From NCBI GenBank assembly GCA_903900805.1, contig CAIUOP010000075.1:42315-106314 (forward strand): 64,000 nt of DNA. Reading direction: 5' to 3'. The notes beneath the pieces are model-generated. The model saw only the letters and a program-made list of their open reading frames with translations. It was not told the origin of the DNA and did no database searches. Positions 27,599 through 36,395 of this stretch are shown here, in pieces. Source of the stretch: an uncultured beta proteobacterium. GTDB lineage: Bacteria; Pseudomonadota; Gammaproteobacteria; Burkholderiales; Burkholderiaceae. The first letter of the stretch is position 1; each line of letters opens with the position of its first letter. The position numbers and the translations under genes were made by a program.

Positions 27599-29200
27599 TT
27601 ACTGCTTAAAGTAAAACTCCCCTACCACCTGGTCATAAATTGCAGGCACCTGATTGTGACCTACTGATTTAGCAACTGCCACAACTTCGGTGCGGACATT
27701 GCGCACGACACGGTCAACGGTTAGGCCCTCTTTTTGCATTTCTTTAACGAAGATTCGGGTAAATAAACCGTTCTTACTCTTATCAGCAGGGCCAACTTTG
27801 TCTAAGGCTTGCTGACCAGTACCCGCTGAGAAAACAATCATTTGACCCGTAGCTGCAGTTGTAGGTGCCAAGCCGCGTGTACCAATAGCGCTGCGGGTAG
27901 CTCCCTTAAAGGGGTTATCGCGACAGGCATCAATTACTGCCAAGGTGAACTTGACCTTCTTGTCATCCATATCATCCAAAAGTCGTTGCAAGGAAATAGC
28001 ATCATCCCTGACCTCTTCTTCACTTTGACCATGAATATCAATCGGCAATAGGTAATTAGTCGATGCAATCTGCACCCCATGACCAGCATAAAACAAGGCT
28101 ACTTCATCACCAGCTTTGACTTGATTTTTAAAGCTACGTAATTCAGCTAGGAATTGCTTTTGAGTGACATCTAATTTCATAGAGACATTAAAGCCTAAGG
28201 AAGCAAGGCTTTCTGCCATCACTCTAGCGTCTTCACGTGCATTAACCAGCGGTGTTACCTTTGCATATGAATCGTTTCCAATGACCAAGGCTTTGCGATT
28301 GGCATAAACAATTGGCGCTACTTTGTTTGGGTTAGATGTTTGAGATTGAGAAGAATTAGCTTCTTTTTGAATATTAGCTCGAATCTCTTTTTCAAGCTCT
28401 TTACGTAATGCAGCAACTTTATCGTCTTCAGATCTTTGTTGAATGACTGCTTTTTCTCTAGCGTCTTTTTCCTGCTTTAACTGAGCAACTAAATCTGCTT
28501 TTTCTTTCTCTAAGGCATCTAGTTTGGCCAGCTGAGCTAATGCCTTACTTTCTTCAGCCTTTGCTTTATCTAGAGCAAGCTTGGATTTTTCAGTATCTGC
28601 ACTATTTTTAGCTATATCAAGCTGCAAACGCTTTTCTTCTGCAATTTTCTTATCTTGAGCAATCTTAACCTGCTCTTGCATCTGCTTTTGATCGCGCTCA
28701 AGCTGGGCTTGCTTGCTTGCTTCTTCTTTTATTTGTTTTTCTTCGACTGCGATCTTTTTATTTAAGTCAGCAGTAGTCGTTTCAAGACCTCGGCCAGACA
28801 TTAAAATTTCTTTGGGGACCAACGCAGCACCATTTGCTATGACGATTTCACAATCGCATCCTTGATTCATACATTCATCAAGGGCTAATTTGTTTGTATC
28901 AGAAATTAACTGTGCCGATGGACGCTGTAACGCAGAATTATTGACATAAAAAGCCGCTGCTTTACATGTATCAAGTTTTGATATGGCAATTGAATAAGTT
29001 TTGGCACGTTCAATTTTCGAAACAACTTTATCAAGGCTTGGAAATGCACCATTTGCAAGTGGCAAGTCCTCTAAACAACCAGCTGATCCATCGGGATATT
29101 TAATTTCCGTCTTAAAGCTAGAACAAGAAGCCGCATAAATGCTTCCTGAGCTAAAAATCAGGATAGCGATTAAAAACAGTTTTTTGAAGGTAGCTTGCAT
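27599..29200 (-). CDS. Secreted caspase-like (C14, metacaspase-type) protein with long coiled coil
   Basis: A 533-residue protein. A signal peptide (ends SIYAAS) precedes an unknown Cys-containing domain (to about 130), then a highly charged Lys/Glu/Ala coiled coil (about 140-290) and a caspase p20-like domain (305-530). The catalytic His is in ALFYAGHGVQ and Cys in VIDACRDNPFKG, both as required for an active C14 peptidase. Metacaspases prefer Arg/Lys. Export plus coiled coil suggests a cell-envelope role, but the substrate is unknown. No partner gene adjoins it. Confidence 0.88.
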   Translation of the reverse strand: MQATFKKLFLIAILIFSSGSIYAASCSSFKTEIKYPDGSAGCLEDLPLANGAFPSLDKVVSKIERAKTYSIAISKLDTCKAAAFYVNNSALQRPSAQLISDTNKLALDECMNQGCDCEIVIANGAALVPKEILMSGRGLETTTADLNKKIAVEEKQIKEEASKQAQLERDQKQMQEQVKIAQDKKIAEEKRLQLDIAKNSADTEKSKLALDKAKAEESKALAQLAKLDALEKEKADLVAQLKQEKDAREKAVIQQRSEDDKVAALRKELEKEIRANIQKEANSSQSQTSNPNKVAPIVYANRKALVIGNDSYAKVTPLVNAREDARVMAESLASLGFNVSMKLDVTQKQFLAELRSFKNQVKAGDEVALFYAGHGVQIASTNYLLPIDIHGQSEEEVRDDAISLQRLLDDMDDKKVKFTLAVIDACRDNPFKGATRSAIGTRGLAPTTAATGQMIVFSAGTGQQALDKVGPADKSKNGLFTRIFVKEMQKEGLTVDRVVRNVRTEVVAVAKSVGHNQVPAIYDQVVGEFYFKQ

Positions 29201-29298
29201 ATATGCATATTACCAATTTATACATAGGAATCAAAGAATGGCCCATAAAATCAATGCCGAAGTGACCTGCTGATAATCTTATCGGTTTATTCGACAAA

Positions 29299-29318
29299 AA
29301 ACCACCCGAAGGTGGTTT
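29299..29318 (-). terminator. Terminator hairpin, CGAA-type repeat copy
   Basis: Same AAACCACC-CGAA-GGTGGTTT stem-loop as at 13791, with the flanking CGACAAAA also shared. A T-run follows on the minus strand; it ends the CHRD gene transcript. Confidence 0.87.
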
Positions 29319-29377
29319 TAGATTTTCTTGACGCCTGGTGCGTAATCTACTATTACCAACCGGATGAGATGTATAAG

Positions 29378-29716
29378 TTAAGGTTTTAACTGACCCCTAA
29401 TTTCGCCACCCTTATTTGCAGCACTATGGACATTGATATACAGATTTCCACTCTTCAAGCTTTGCAGTTGAGCATCCGTCAATTTGGCACCTGCAGGAAC
29501 CGACCATACATTGTCTGCAGTTTTGGCAAAGGGAACAATCACAGGTCCATTTTGGCCCATGGGCGCTTCATGAATATGTGCCATAGTTCCATCAACACCT
29601 GAAGTAGTCACACTTCCTGAAACTGATCCATCAGGGCCGACCATAATCGAGCCAGCGCCTGAAGCAGAAGTGGTAACAGGCGGAACTTCCTGGGATCCAG
29701 CAAGAGTTACTTTCAT
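29378..29716 (-). pseudogene. CHRD-domain protein with interrupted signal peptide
   Basis: The 112 residues from the first ATG (MKVTLAGSQEVPPVTTSASG … HIHEAPMGQNGPVIVPF … INVHSAANKGGEIRGQL) are a complete CHRD domain, normally an exported domain of unknown binding function. The frame upstream still encodes SLTVFAQS, which looks like the end of a signal peptide, but TAG codons at 29741-29743 and 29747-29749 separate it from an ATG at 29758. Either the gene has lost its export signal, or the cytosolic short form is made from 29716. I favour a recently damaged gene. Confidence 0.6.
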
Positions 29717-29835
29717 TGACTGTGCAAAGACAGTTAAAGACTAGATCTAGACTATCATAAACAGGTTATTAAGGCATATCAGTAAGAACGTTTAATTTAA
29801 GCATATATTTAATAGGGCTATATTTCTAGTAACTC

Positions 29836-30471
29836 ATGATGTCTATATTAAATAATCTCGTAGATGAATCTGGGTTTATTTCCCAAAAAAATATTAGCCA
29901 CTACGATCAAAATGCTATTGCTTATGACCAAGGTACACAAGACCATGATGTCAGTCAAAATATCGATGCTTTATTAAGAGCCATCAAGACTGAGCCACCG
30001 TTGCATATTCTTGATTTTGGCTGTGGTCCGGGAAGAGACCTACAAATCTTCACCAAGCTTGGTCATATCGCTATTGGGCTTGAAGGCAGCCAACAGGCCG
30101 CTCAAATAGCTAATATGAAAAGTGGTTGCGAAATCTTAGTCCAGGATTTTTTTAACTTATCTCTGCCAGAAAATACTTTTGATGGCATTTTTGCCAATGC
30201 TTCGCTCTTCCATATCCCCAATAAGTTATTGCCCAAAGTACTGGGTAATTTATGGGCATGCTTAAAACCGAATGGCATTCTGTTTAGCTCAAATCCTCGT
30301 GGTAATAACGTAGAGAGTTGGTATGGAGATCGGTTTGGCTCATATCATGATCTAGAAGGCTGGAGATCATTTATGACAGACGCACGGTTCACTGAGATTG
30401 AACATTACTATAGGCCAAGCGGACTACCATTTGAGCAACAGCCTTGGCTAGCAAGTGTTTGGAAAAAGTAA
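29836..30471 (+). CDS. Class I SAM-dependent methyltransferase
   Basis: A 211-residue Rossmann-fold methyltransferase. Motif I is HILDFGCGPGRDLQIF (about residues 55-70), the acidic residue binding the SAM ribose is in GLEGS, and motif IV is FDGIFANASLFHIP. The substrate is not predictable; the C-terminal half resembles small-molecule methyltransferases. Two adjacent ATGs (29836, 29839) could start it. It is convergent with the photolyase gene. Confidence 0.85.
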   Translation: MMSILNNLVDESGFISQKNISHYDQNAIAYDQGTQDHDVSQNIDALLRAIKTEPPLHILDFGCGPGRDLQIFTKLGHIAIGLEGSQQAAQIANMKSGCEILVQDFFNLSLPENTFDGIFANASLFHIPNKLLPKVLGNLWACLKPNGILFSSNPRGNNVESWYGDRFGSYHDLEGWRSFMTDARFTEIEHYYRPSGLPFEQQPWLASVWKK

Positions 30472-30520
30472 TCCTTTGTGTATTCTTGGTAGCCTAGGAG
30501 CAGTGCGATCATATCAAGCT

Positions 30521-32056
30521 CTAGAGCTCATTTAGATTGCTTAAGATATGCTTTGCATGCTCCTCGATCGACTTTTGGTCCTCATCGCTAATTCTCTTCA
30601 GGTTTGCTGTCATTAGTCTGGTCCGTGGGCTAGATTCAAACTGACTACGATGTTTAATTAAGAAATTCCAGTACAAGGTTGTAATAGGGCAAGCCTTTTC
30701 GCCAAAGCGAACCTCTGGCTTGTACTGACAAGAGTCGCAATAATTACTCATTCGCTTGATATAGGCTCCGCTGGCAATATAAGGCTTACTCGTAAAGCGC
30801 CCGCCATTTGCAAATAAGGCCATGCCGGCAGTATTAGGCAGCTCTACCCACTCAATCGCATCAACATAGATTCCTAAATACCAATCACAGACTTCTGATG
30901 GCAAGATTTCTGCTAACAGAGCAAAGTTTCCAGTAACCATCAGGCGCTGGATATGATGGGCATAGCCATACTTTAGTGTTTGGCCAATAGCATCTTTCAT
31001 ACAGGCCATATTAGTTTGACCCGTCCAATACCATGGAGGTAGAGATCTTTGATGATTGTAATAATTATCCTGAGCCATCTTGGGCATATCGAGGCAATAC
31101 ATGCCCCTGACAAACTCTCGCCATCCTAGTATTTGACGGATAAATCCCTCAACCGTAGAAAGATCGAGGGAGTATTTTTTCCATGCCTGCAATACAGCCT
31201 TAATGACTTCGCGTGGGTTGAGTAACTTCAGGTTAAGCGAACTCGAAAGAATGGAATGCCAACCAAAGGGGGTATCAGTCCACATGGCATCCTGAAAAAC
31301 TCCAAAGTTTCGTAAGCGGTATTCCACAAAATAATCCAAAGCCTCTAGAGCCTGATCCCGAGTTACTGGCCACCGAAAATAATCTAAGGATCCAGGATGT
31401 TCCGAATAGGCAGTGTTGACAAACTCAAGCACTTCTTTCGTAACTGAATCTGGCTCAAATAGAGCTGGAGCCTCAATGATGCCAGGGCCTTTTTTAGGAT
31501 AGGACTTGCGATTATCTTGATCAAAATTCCACTGCCCTCCTTCAGGGTTTCCTTGGGAATCAACCAGAATATTGTGGCGCTTACGCATTAAGCGATAAAA
31601 GTACTCCAACCTCAATTCTTTTTTATCAGCCACCCATTCAGAAAACTCTTGGTGAGAGCAATAAAAGTGATCATCCTCGCGCATCTCAAGCCTGAGCGAG
31701 AGCTCTCTTGCTAATTGTTCTATCTCCTGCTTTAAACGCCATTCGCCTGGCTCAACACAAATGAGGTCTCTAACCCCCTCATCGATGATTTTTGCTTTCA
31801 AGGCCTCAACTATTGATAGAGGGGAGCTTTTAATATAAGCGAGAGGGTAATCAAGCTCTGTGAGATTTTGGGCAAAGTGTCTCATCGCAGATAAAAAGAG
31901 CGCAATCTTGGCTTTATGAGTCCAGACATATTTGGCCTCTGGAATTGACTCAATCATGACCACTACATCAGTCTTAAAATCAAAGCCCCTAAGAGTAGCT
32001 CCGTGCAGGTCTAGCTGATCCCCAAGAACAAGCACGAACCGTTTAATAGGCTTCAT
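30521..32056 (-). CDS. Cryptochrome/photolyase family protein, iron-sulfur (PhrB/CryPro) type
   Basis: A 511-residue flavoprotein. The N-terminal half is a Rossmann-like antenna domain (RFVLVLGDQLDLHGATLRG); the C-terminal half carries the FAD domain with GWREFVRGMYCLDMP and HHIQRLMVTGNFALL. Cysteines in TNMACMK, CDSCQYK and KACPITTLYW match the four ligands of the [4Fe-4S] cluster found in bacterial (6-4) photolyases such as PhrB. The expected role is light-driven repair of (6-4) photoproducts. The start overlaps the stop of the TIGR03643 gene by four bases, a usual neighbour of this family. Confidence 0.9.
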   Translation of the reverse strand: MKPIKRFVLVLGDQLDLHGATLRGFDFKTDVVVMIESIPEAKYVWTHKAKIALFLSAMRHFAQNLTELDYPLAYIKSSPLSIVEALKAKIIDEGVRDLICVEPGEWRLKQEIEQLARELSLRLEMREDDHFYCSHQEFSEWVADKKELRLEYFYRLMRKRHNILVDSQGNPEGGQWNFDQDNRKSYPKKGPGIIEAPALFEPDSVTKEVLEFVNTAYSEHPGSLDYFRWPVTRDQALEALDYFVEYRLRNFGVFQDAMWTDTPFGWHSILSSSLNLKLLNPREVIKAVLQAWKKYSLDLSTVEGFIRQILGWREFVRGMYCLDMPKMAQDNYYNHQRSLPPWYWTGQTNMACMKDAIGQTLKYGYAHHIQRLMVTGNFALLAEILPSEVCDWYLGIYVDAIEWVELPNTAGMALFANGGRFTSKPYIASGAYIKRMSNYCDSCQYKPEVRFGEKACPITTLYWNFLIKHRSQFESSPRTRLMTANLKRISDEDQKSIEEHAKHILSNLNEL

Positions 32057-32325
32057 TTATTCTTGTATTGCGTTGGACAATAGGCGCGCTCCACCAATTT
32101 ACTTCGAAGAGCAACATGCTTTGTTGCCCTACCAGTGACGCGTTTACGCCATAACTCAAAGGAACTGCGTTTGAGCTGATGGCGCATTAATTGGATTACT
32201 TGAGATTCAGATAGGCCAAATGATTTCTCGATCGCATCAAAAGGAGTACGGTCTTCCCAGGCCATTTCAATCAGGCGAGAAATATCAGATTCAGAAAGTG
32301 TTTTTGATAAGAATTTTGGCACCAT
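32053..32325 (-). CDS. TIGR03643/DUF2805 family small protein
   Basis: A 90-residue protein with a helix-turn-helix-like core (IEMAWEDRTPFDAIEKSFGL then SQVIQLMRHQLKRSSFELWR) followed by RKRVTGRATKH. Small basic proteins of this family are commonly encoded next to PhrB-type photolyases; their function is not known. ATGA overlap with the photolyase start shows co-translation. DNA binding is plausible from the fold and charge. Confidence 0.82.
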   Translation of the reverse strand: MVPKFLSKTLSESDISRLIEMAWEDRTPFDAIEKSFGLSESQVIQLMRHQLKRSSFELWRKRVTGRATKHVALRSKLVERAYCPTQYKNK

Positions 32326-32382
32326 GCAAGTTTATGACTTATTTAATAAACTTGTACGACACATGAATACTATAAAAATCAT

Positions 32383-32736
32383 ATGATTGGAAAAATTCGT
32401 CAGAAACTGATATCGCTTGCACCAACACCACAGCTAAAAGTCGTGGATCTGGTCTGCCCTATCTGCGAGCGTCCTATCCCTGAATCCCAAAAAGATGCTC
32501 ATCACCTCATACCTAAGTCCAAGGGCGGAAAAACTTCGGAGTATCTCCACCGTATTTGTCATCGCCAAATACATGCCCTCTTTACAGAAACTGAACTGGC
32601 TACACAATTTAATACTGCCACAGCCCTCCAAGAGCATCCTGAAATGCAGCGCTTTATTCACTGGGTTAAGTCAAAGCCAAATCACTTTTATGAAAAATCA
32701 CGTAAAAGTTCTCGCTTGAAGGAAAGGTTAACTTAG
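32383..32736 (+). CDS. HNH endonuclease-type protein
   Basis: A 117-residue protein with a Zn-finger-like CPIC at residue 26 and an HNH core: DAHHLIPKSKGGKTSEYL followed by HRICHRQIHALF, giving the His-His, Asn-equivalent and final His of the fold. Stand-alone HNH proteins of this kind are nicking or cutting nucleases of unclear role. It is divergent from the photolyase operon, and this pairing suggests a DNA-repair function; that is inference. Confidence 0.82.
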   Translation: MIGKIRQKLISLAPTPQLKVVDLVCPICERPIPESQKDAHHLIPKSKGGKTSEYLHRICHRQIHALFTETELATQFNTATALQEHPEMQRFIHWVKSKPNHFYEKSRKSSRLKERLT

Positions 32737-32789
32737 CAACATTCTGCTAATGAGCGTCATTAAGTGCCCTTAAGCACACGTGTTTTATT

Positions 32790-33371
32790 TTAAGTAGGGC
32801 TACGGTCTAAATAATTAGCAAAATCAAATACTGAATTTGGGCCAAGTGGCACCTCTTGAATCTTCTTGAATGGGGTTTGCACTACTTTTTGAATTTCACC
32901 TTTTTGCTTTTTTTGCTGCTTGATGTCTGCTTTAGACTCTGCTGGCAAATATGACTTTCTTTCTGGCGCAGTTTGTATCTCGCTAAATCGTGGAATGTAG
33001 TCTTTAATCGCTGAGGATAGAGTGACATTCGAGATGCAATTCATCATATAAGTCTCAAGCGACTGATAAAGCTCTTTTGCAATATCTGATACCTCTATTT
33101 TTCTTTTTTTGATCCGATTCATTGCCAAAACAATATCTTTGATAGTAATAATTCGCGGATCTTTTGAGAGTTGATAGCCTCCAGCGCGTCCTCTAATTCC
33201 AATCACGAGACCTGACTCTCTAAGTGGGCCCAATAACAGTTCAATGCGGCTATTTGACACATGAAGCCTTTGGGCTATCTCTGGAACAGACACGAGCTGG
33301 CCATTCCTTGAATGGCTTGCAATATCGACCAGGGCGTTGAGCGCTACTTTGACGGCTTTAGTGATTTCCAT
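32790..33371 (-). CDS. Rrf2-family transcriptional regulator
   Basis: A 193-residue protein whose first 80 residues are a winged helix of the Rrf2 type (VPEIAQRLHVSNSRIELLLG, then GLVIGIRGRAGGYQLSKD). IscR and relatives bind an Fe-S cluster through three cysteines near residues 90-106; here only one Cys (MMNCISN) lies in that region, so cluster sensing of the IscR kind is doubtful. The C-terminal 60 residues are basic and low in complexity. No isc/suf genes adjoin it. Targets are unknown. Confidence 0.85.
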   Translation of the reverse strand: MEITKAVKVALNALVDIASHSRNGQLVSVPEIAQRLHVSNSRIELLLGPLRESGLVIGIRGRAGGYQLSKDPRIITIKDIVLAMNRIKKRKIEVSDIAKELYQSLETYMMNCISNVTLSSAIKDYIPRFSEIQTAPERKSYLPAESKADIKQQKKQKGEIQKVVQTPFKKIQEVPLGPNSVFDFANYLDRSPT

Positions 33372-33558
33372 GGTGTATTTGGCATAAAAGTTAGATTAGG
33401 AGCAGTATGAAACTAAATTCAAAAACATGCTGCGCTGCACTATTTAACCCTATTTAGCTAATGGTTGAAGCTACCAAAAGCCCTTAGCCCCTTGCCTTTC
33501 GATTACTGGCCCAGGTCGTATTTAGCGCCTTAATAAAGTGGAGCTTGAGTGAACATTA

Positions 33559-34002
33559 TCAACCCAAATGAGCTCGTACTGAGGCGATTAAAGATAGCTG
33601 TTGCTCTTGCCTTATAAACTGTCCAATCTCAACACGCAAATTCGATTGGCTGATAAAAAATACTTTTGAATCTTCAAGGGGTAGTTCAATTTTTGCCCAT
33701 TGAGCATTAAATTCATAAATCGCTTCTCTATAACTAATAAACTTTTTAACAATAAGCCGATTGCCATCAATTTCAATAGTTTCACAATCAAGAGCATGTC
33801 TGCAGTAGATTAAAAAGCCAATCGTCACTGCGCTTAACTCTAGGGCTGTGAAAATGGGAATAACCCAGATTCCGGCCAAAAGGAAGCCAGTTGCTACAAG
33901 CAATGAAAGGCAGACTAAGGCAATATAAAAGTGAAGGAGCTGCTTTGGCGTCAGAGCGCAATTTCTTCGCATTTGCCAACGTTTCATACTCATATGGAGC
34001 AC
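33559..34002 (-). CDS. DUF2244 membrane protein
   Basis: A 147-residue protein with two transmembrane helices close together (about residues 22-42 and 46-68) and a soluble C-terminal domain beginning DCETIEIDGNRLIVKK, as in DUF2244 proteins, which are often found near cytochrome oxidase genes in proteobacteria. Function unknown. The start is uncertain: GTG at 34002, ATG at 33993 or ATG at 33987 all precede the first helix, and none has a strong ribosome-binding site. Confidence 0.75.
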   Translation of the reverse strand: MLHMSMKRWQMRRNCALTPKQLLHFYIALVCLSLLVATGFLLAGIWVIPIFTALELSAVTIGFLIYCRHALDCETIEIDGNRLIVKKFISYREAIYEFNAQWAKIELPLEDSKVFFISQSNLRVEIGQFIRQEQQLSLIASVRAHLG

Positions 34003-34020
34003 CAGACAATAGCTTGAGAA

Positions 34021-34170
34021 TTATTGAATCTTGTTACGCTCTTGAGCTTTAGCCAACTGGTCGGCACTTCTTTGTTGAAAATCGACCATACTGTGATAAC
34101 CCATTTGATAGCAAGGGCAATGCTTACCTAGAACCCAGCGGGCAAGTTTAATGCGAATTTTTTGTAGCAT
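34021..34170 (-). CDS. Small basic hypothetical protein, 49 residues
   Basis: The protein starts MLQKIRIKLARWVLGKHCPCYQ and ends ADQLAKAQERNKIQ. I place the start at ATG 34170 because GGAGATAT lies just before it; the frame continues upstream to 34254 but without a good site. It has an amphipathic basic N-terminus and a CPC pair. It is 18 bases upstream of the DUF2244 gene and may be co-transcribed with it. Family not recognised. Confidence 0.6.
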   Translation of the reverse strand: MLQKIRIKLARWVLGKHCPCYQMGYHSMVDFQQRSADQLAKAQERNKIQ

Positions 34171-34304
34171 TGATATCTCCAAATATTGAGCTACTAATGT
34201 AAACGGAAATGGGATTTTGTGTTGAGGGTAGACGAAAATACAGGGGGATTTCAATAGTTAGCTGGGAATTAGCAAAAACGATGTAAATCCATTACATTAA
34301 ATGG

Positions 34305-34949
34305 ATGAATAATTTAAACGCTAGCCCTAGAAAAATACCTTTATTTCCACTTGGCACGGTCCTTTTTCCCGATGGCGTAATTGCCCTCAAGATTTTTGAA
34401 GCACGATACCTAGATATGATTAAGCAATGCCTGCGAGAGAAGACTGAATTTGGAGTTGTGAGCATCATCAAAAACCAAGACTCTCATGAAGAGAATGTAT
34501 CTTTATATTTTTCTAAAATTGGAACTCTGGCTCAAATTGAAGACTTTGATCCCGTTCAGCCTGCCCTGTATATGACTAAATCTTATGGAACGCAGCGCTT
34601 TCAATTACTCAGCAGCCAACAAGAGGCTAATGGACTTTGGATGGGTGAGATTGCCCTTTTAGAAAATGATCCTATTACGCCTATTCCTAAGGAACATCAA
34701 AAGTCGGCGCAATTACTTGATGAAATCATCTCGGTGATACAAAGCCAAGATCTGTTAGGTGACGCTCCGTTTAAAAAGCCATTTAAGGTTGATGATTGTG
34801 GCTGGGTTTCAAATCGTCTTGCCGAGCTTCTACCAATCTCCTTAGTTCAAAAGAATCATTTACTGGCACAAACTAATCCTAGAATCAGACTCGATCTGAT
34901 TTCAGAAATTATTGAAGATGACGATTTAAGAAATCAAATGATGCATTGA
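34305..34949 (+). CDS. Lon-substrate-binding-domain (LON/PUA-like) protein
   Basis: A 214-residue protein that opens IPLFPLGTVLFPDGVIALKIFEARYLDMIK, the hallmark of the N-terminal domain of Lon protease. The ATPase and peptidase domains are absent, so it is a stand-alone LON-domain protein, length normal for that family. Its role may be substrate recognition or adaptor work. It stops five bases before the MpaB-family gene, so the two are probably one operon. Confidence 0.88.
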   Translation: MNNLNASPRKIPLFPLGTVLFPDGVIALKIFEARYLDMIKQCLREKTEFGVVSIIKNQDSHEENVSLYFSKIGTLAQIEDFDPVQPALYMTKSYGTQRFQLLSSQQEANGLWMGEIALLENDPITPIPKEHQKSAQLLDEIISVIQSQDLLGDAPFKKPFKVDDCGWVSNRLAELLPISLVQKNHLLAQTNPRIRLDLISEIIEDDDLRNQMMH

Positions 34950-34953
34950 CGCA

Positions 34954-35817
34954 ATGCTAGATGAGCTCATTCGGAAAACCATTCGAGAAATGGTCGGTGG
35001 CAGTAGCGGGCCTCCAGTAGCGTTTCTTACCCCTAAGGGAGATCGGGGCCTCTTTGGTCCAGAATCTATCGCTTGGAGAGTTCATGCTGACTTCATCTCT
35101 ATGATGATTGGGGGCATTAGTTCTTTAGTACTTCAAGCACTACACCCTCAAGCCTTAGCTGGTGTCTGGGATCATTCAAGCTTTAGAAAAGACCTCAAAG
35201 GAAGATTAGGCAGAACTGCCTACTTTATTGCTGCAACTACGTATGGATCTTCTGAAATGGCTCATGAGATTATTAACAAGGTTAATAGGATTCATCAACA
35301 TATTCATGGCAGCGATGAGTTTGGGAAGCCTTATGTTGCAACTGATCCCCATCTATTGACTTGGGTTCATTTGACTGAAACCCTAAGCTTTCTGGAGGCC
35401 TACCAAAAATATCGACAACCAAAGCTCACCAGGCAGGAACAGGACCAATACTTCAAAGAAATGAAGGCTTTAGGAGAAATGCTTGGTGCTCAAAACCTGC
35501 CAGATAGTCTTAAAGGAACGCAGGAAGCGATTGAAGCTTATTTACCAGAGCTTCACTATGGGGAGCGTGCTCAAAGTATCATTCAGCTTTTAGATGACTT
35601 TCCCAGCAATCTTCAATCAAAGCCTTTTGTAAAGTTAATTAGCAAAGCTGGCTTTATCAATCTTCCGAGTTGGGCTCATGCCAAACTGAAAAAGCCAATT
35701 CCCTCTACACTAGAAAAAATCTTAGTTAATAAAAGTATAGATTTAATCGCTATCCCAATTAGAGATGCCCTCAAAGATGGGGTAGCTGCACACTCCTACC
35801 GCAGAATTTATGGATGA
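34954..35817 (+). CDS. Oxygenase MpaB family protein (DUF2236)
   Basis: A 287-residue helical protein with the DUF2236 pattern: FGPESIAWRVHADFISMMIGG, LVLQALHPQALAGVWDHS with a conserved His, and RTAYFIAATTYGS. Members include latex-clearing protein and the fungal MpaB oxygenase, some of them haem proteins. The substrate here is unknown. It directly follows the LON-domain gene and precedes two small genes on the same strand. Confidence 0.85.
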   Translation: MLDELIRKTIREMVGGSSGPPVAFLTPKGDRGLFGPESIAWRVHADFISMMIGGISSLVLQALHPQALAGVWDHSSFRKDLKGRLGRTAYFIAATTYGSSEMAHEIINKVNRIHQHIHGSDEFGKPYVATDPHLLTWVHLTETLSFLEAYQKYRQPKLTRQEQDQYFKEMKALGEMLGAQNLPDSLKGTQEAIEAYLPELHYGERAQSIIQLLDDFPSNLQSKPFVKLISKAGFINLPSWAHAKLKKPIPSTLEKILVNKSIDLIAIPIRDALKDGVAAHSYRRIYG

Positions 35818-35830
35818 ATAAGGAAAGAAA

Positions 35831-36151
35831 ATGTTTAGATCAAATTTATTAATACTAGGTTTATTACTAACCCTCTCTGGATACACCCAAGCGCAATCAA
35901 TTTCTAGTGATTTTCAAAAAAACTGCGCTAAAGAACAATTGCAAGAACATAAAGATATTAAAACGAAATTGCTTACTGAAGAAGACTTTAAACCTTACTG
36001 CAGTTGCCTGGCTGAATATATTTCAAAAAGTGCAAGCAGTAAGCAGGTTAATGAACTAGTAATGAATCCAAAAGCAAAGCCTGAATGGCTCAAGACTATA
36101 GAGTTCAAGGCAATGAAGGCCTGTATCACAGACCCTAAAATGAATACATAA
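35831..36151 (+). CDS. Small secreted hypothetical protein
   Basis: A 106-residue protein with a signal peptide (LLILGLLLTLSGYTQAQS) and a mature part of ~85 residues holding four Cys (NCAKEQ, PYCSCLAEYI, KACITD), which could form disulfides in the periplasm. Family not recognised. It is 13 bases after the MpaB-family gene, with an AAGGAAAG ribosome-binding site, so likely the same operon. Confidence 0.7.
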   Translation: MFRSNLLILGLLLTLSGYTQAQSISSDFQKNCAKEQLQEHKDIKTKLLTEEDFKPYCSCLAEYISKSASSKQVNELVMNPKAKPEWLKTIEFKAMKACITDPKMNT

Positions 36152-36165
36152 AATTACGGAAAGAT

Positions 36166-36303
36166 ATGGATAACTTTGGTCCTGTTATCTTGATTGAAGT
36201 ATTCCTGGTCTTTGGAGGGGTTTTGCTTTTTGCATGGTGGCAATTACGTGACCTTCGAAAAGAGCGAGAGAAAGATCAGAAGAAGAAAGAACAGGATACT
36301 TAA
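36166..36303 (+). CDS. Small single-span membrane protein, 45 residues
   Basis: An ATG with GGAAAG just ahead opens 45 codons: a short N-terminus, one hydrophobic helix (VILIEVFLVFGGVLLFAWW) and a strongly charged tail (RDLRKEREKDQKKKEQDT). It would be a type I/III bitopic inner-membrane peptide with a cytosolic basic tail. It follows the secreted small protein by 14 bases. Family not recognised, but composition, start site and position support a real gene. Confidence 0.65.
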   Translation: MDNFGPVILIEVFLVFGGVLLFAWWQLRDLRKEREKDQKKKEQDT

Positions 36304-36326
36304 AGATAAGCCAAGATTTTATTTGC

Positions 36327-36352
36327 AAAAAAAAAGCCCTCCGAAGAGGGCT
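36327..36352 (-). terminator. Intrinsic terminator of the terC-usp gene
   Basis: The stem AGCCCTC/GAGGGCT closes a CGAA loop and is followed on the minus strand by nine T. Confidence 0.88.
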
Positions 36353-36395
36353 AAAGAGAGAACTGTGAAAATAGAAATGAATCGATTGGATTGAT

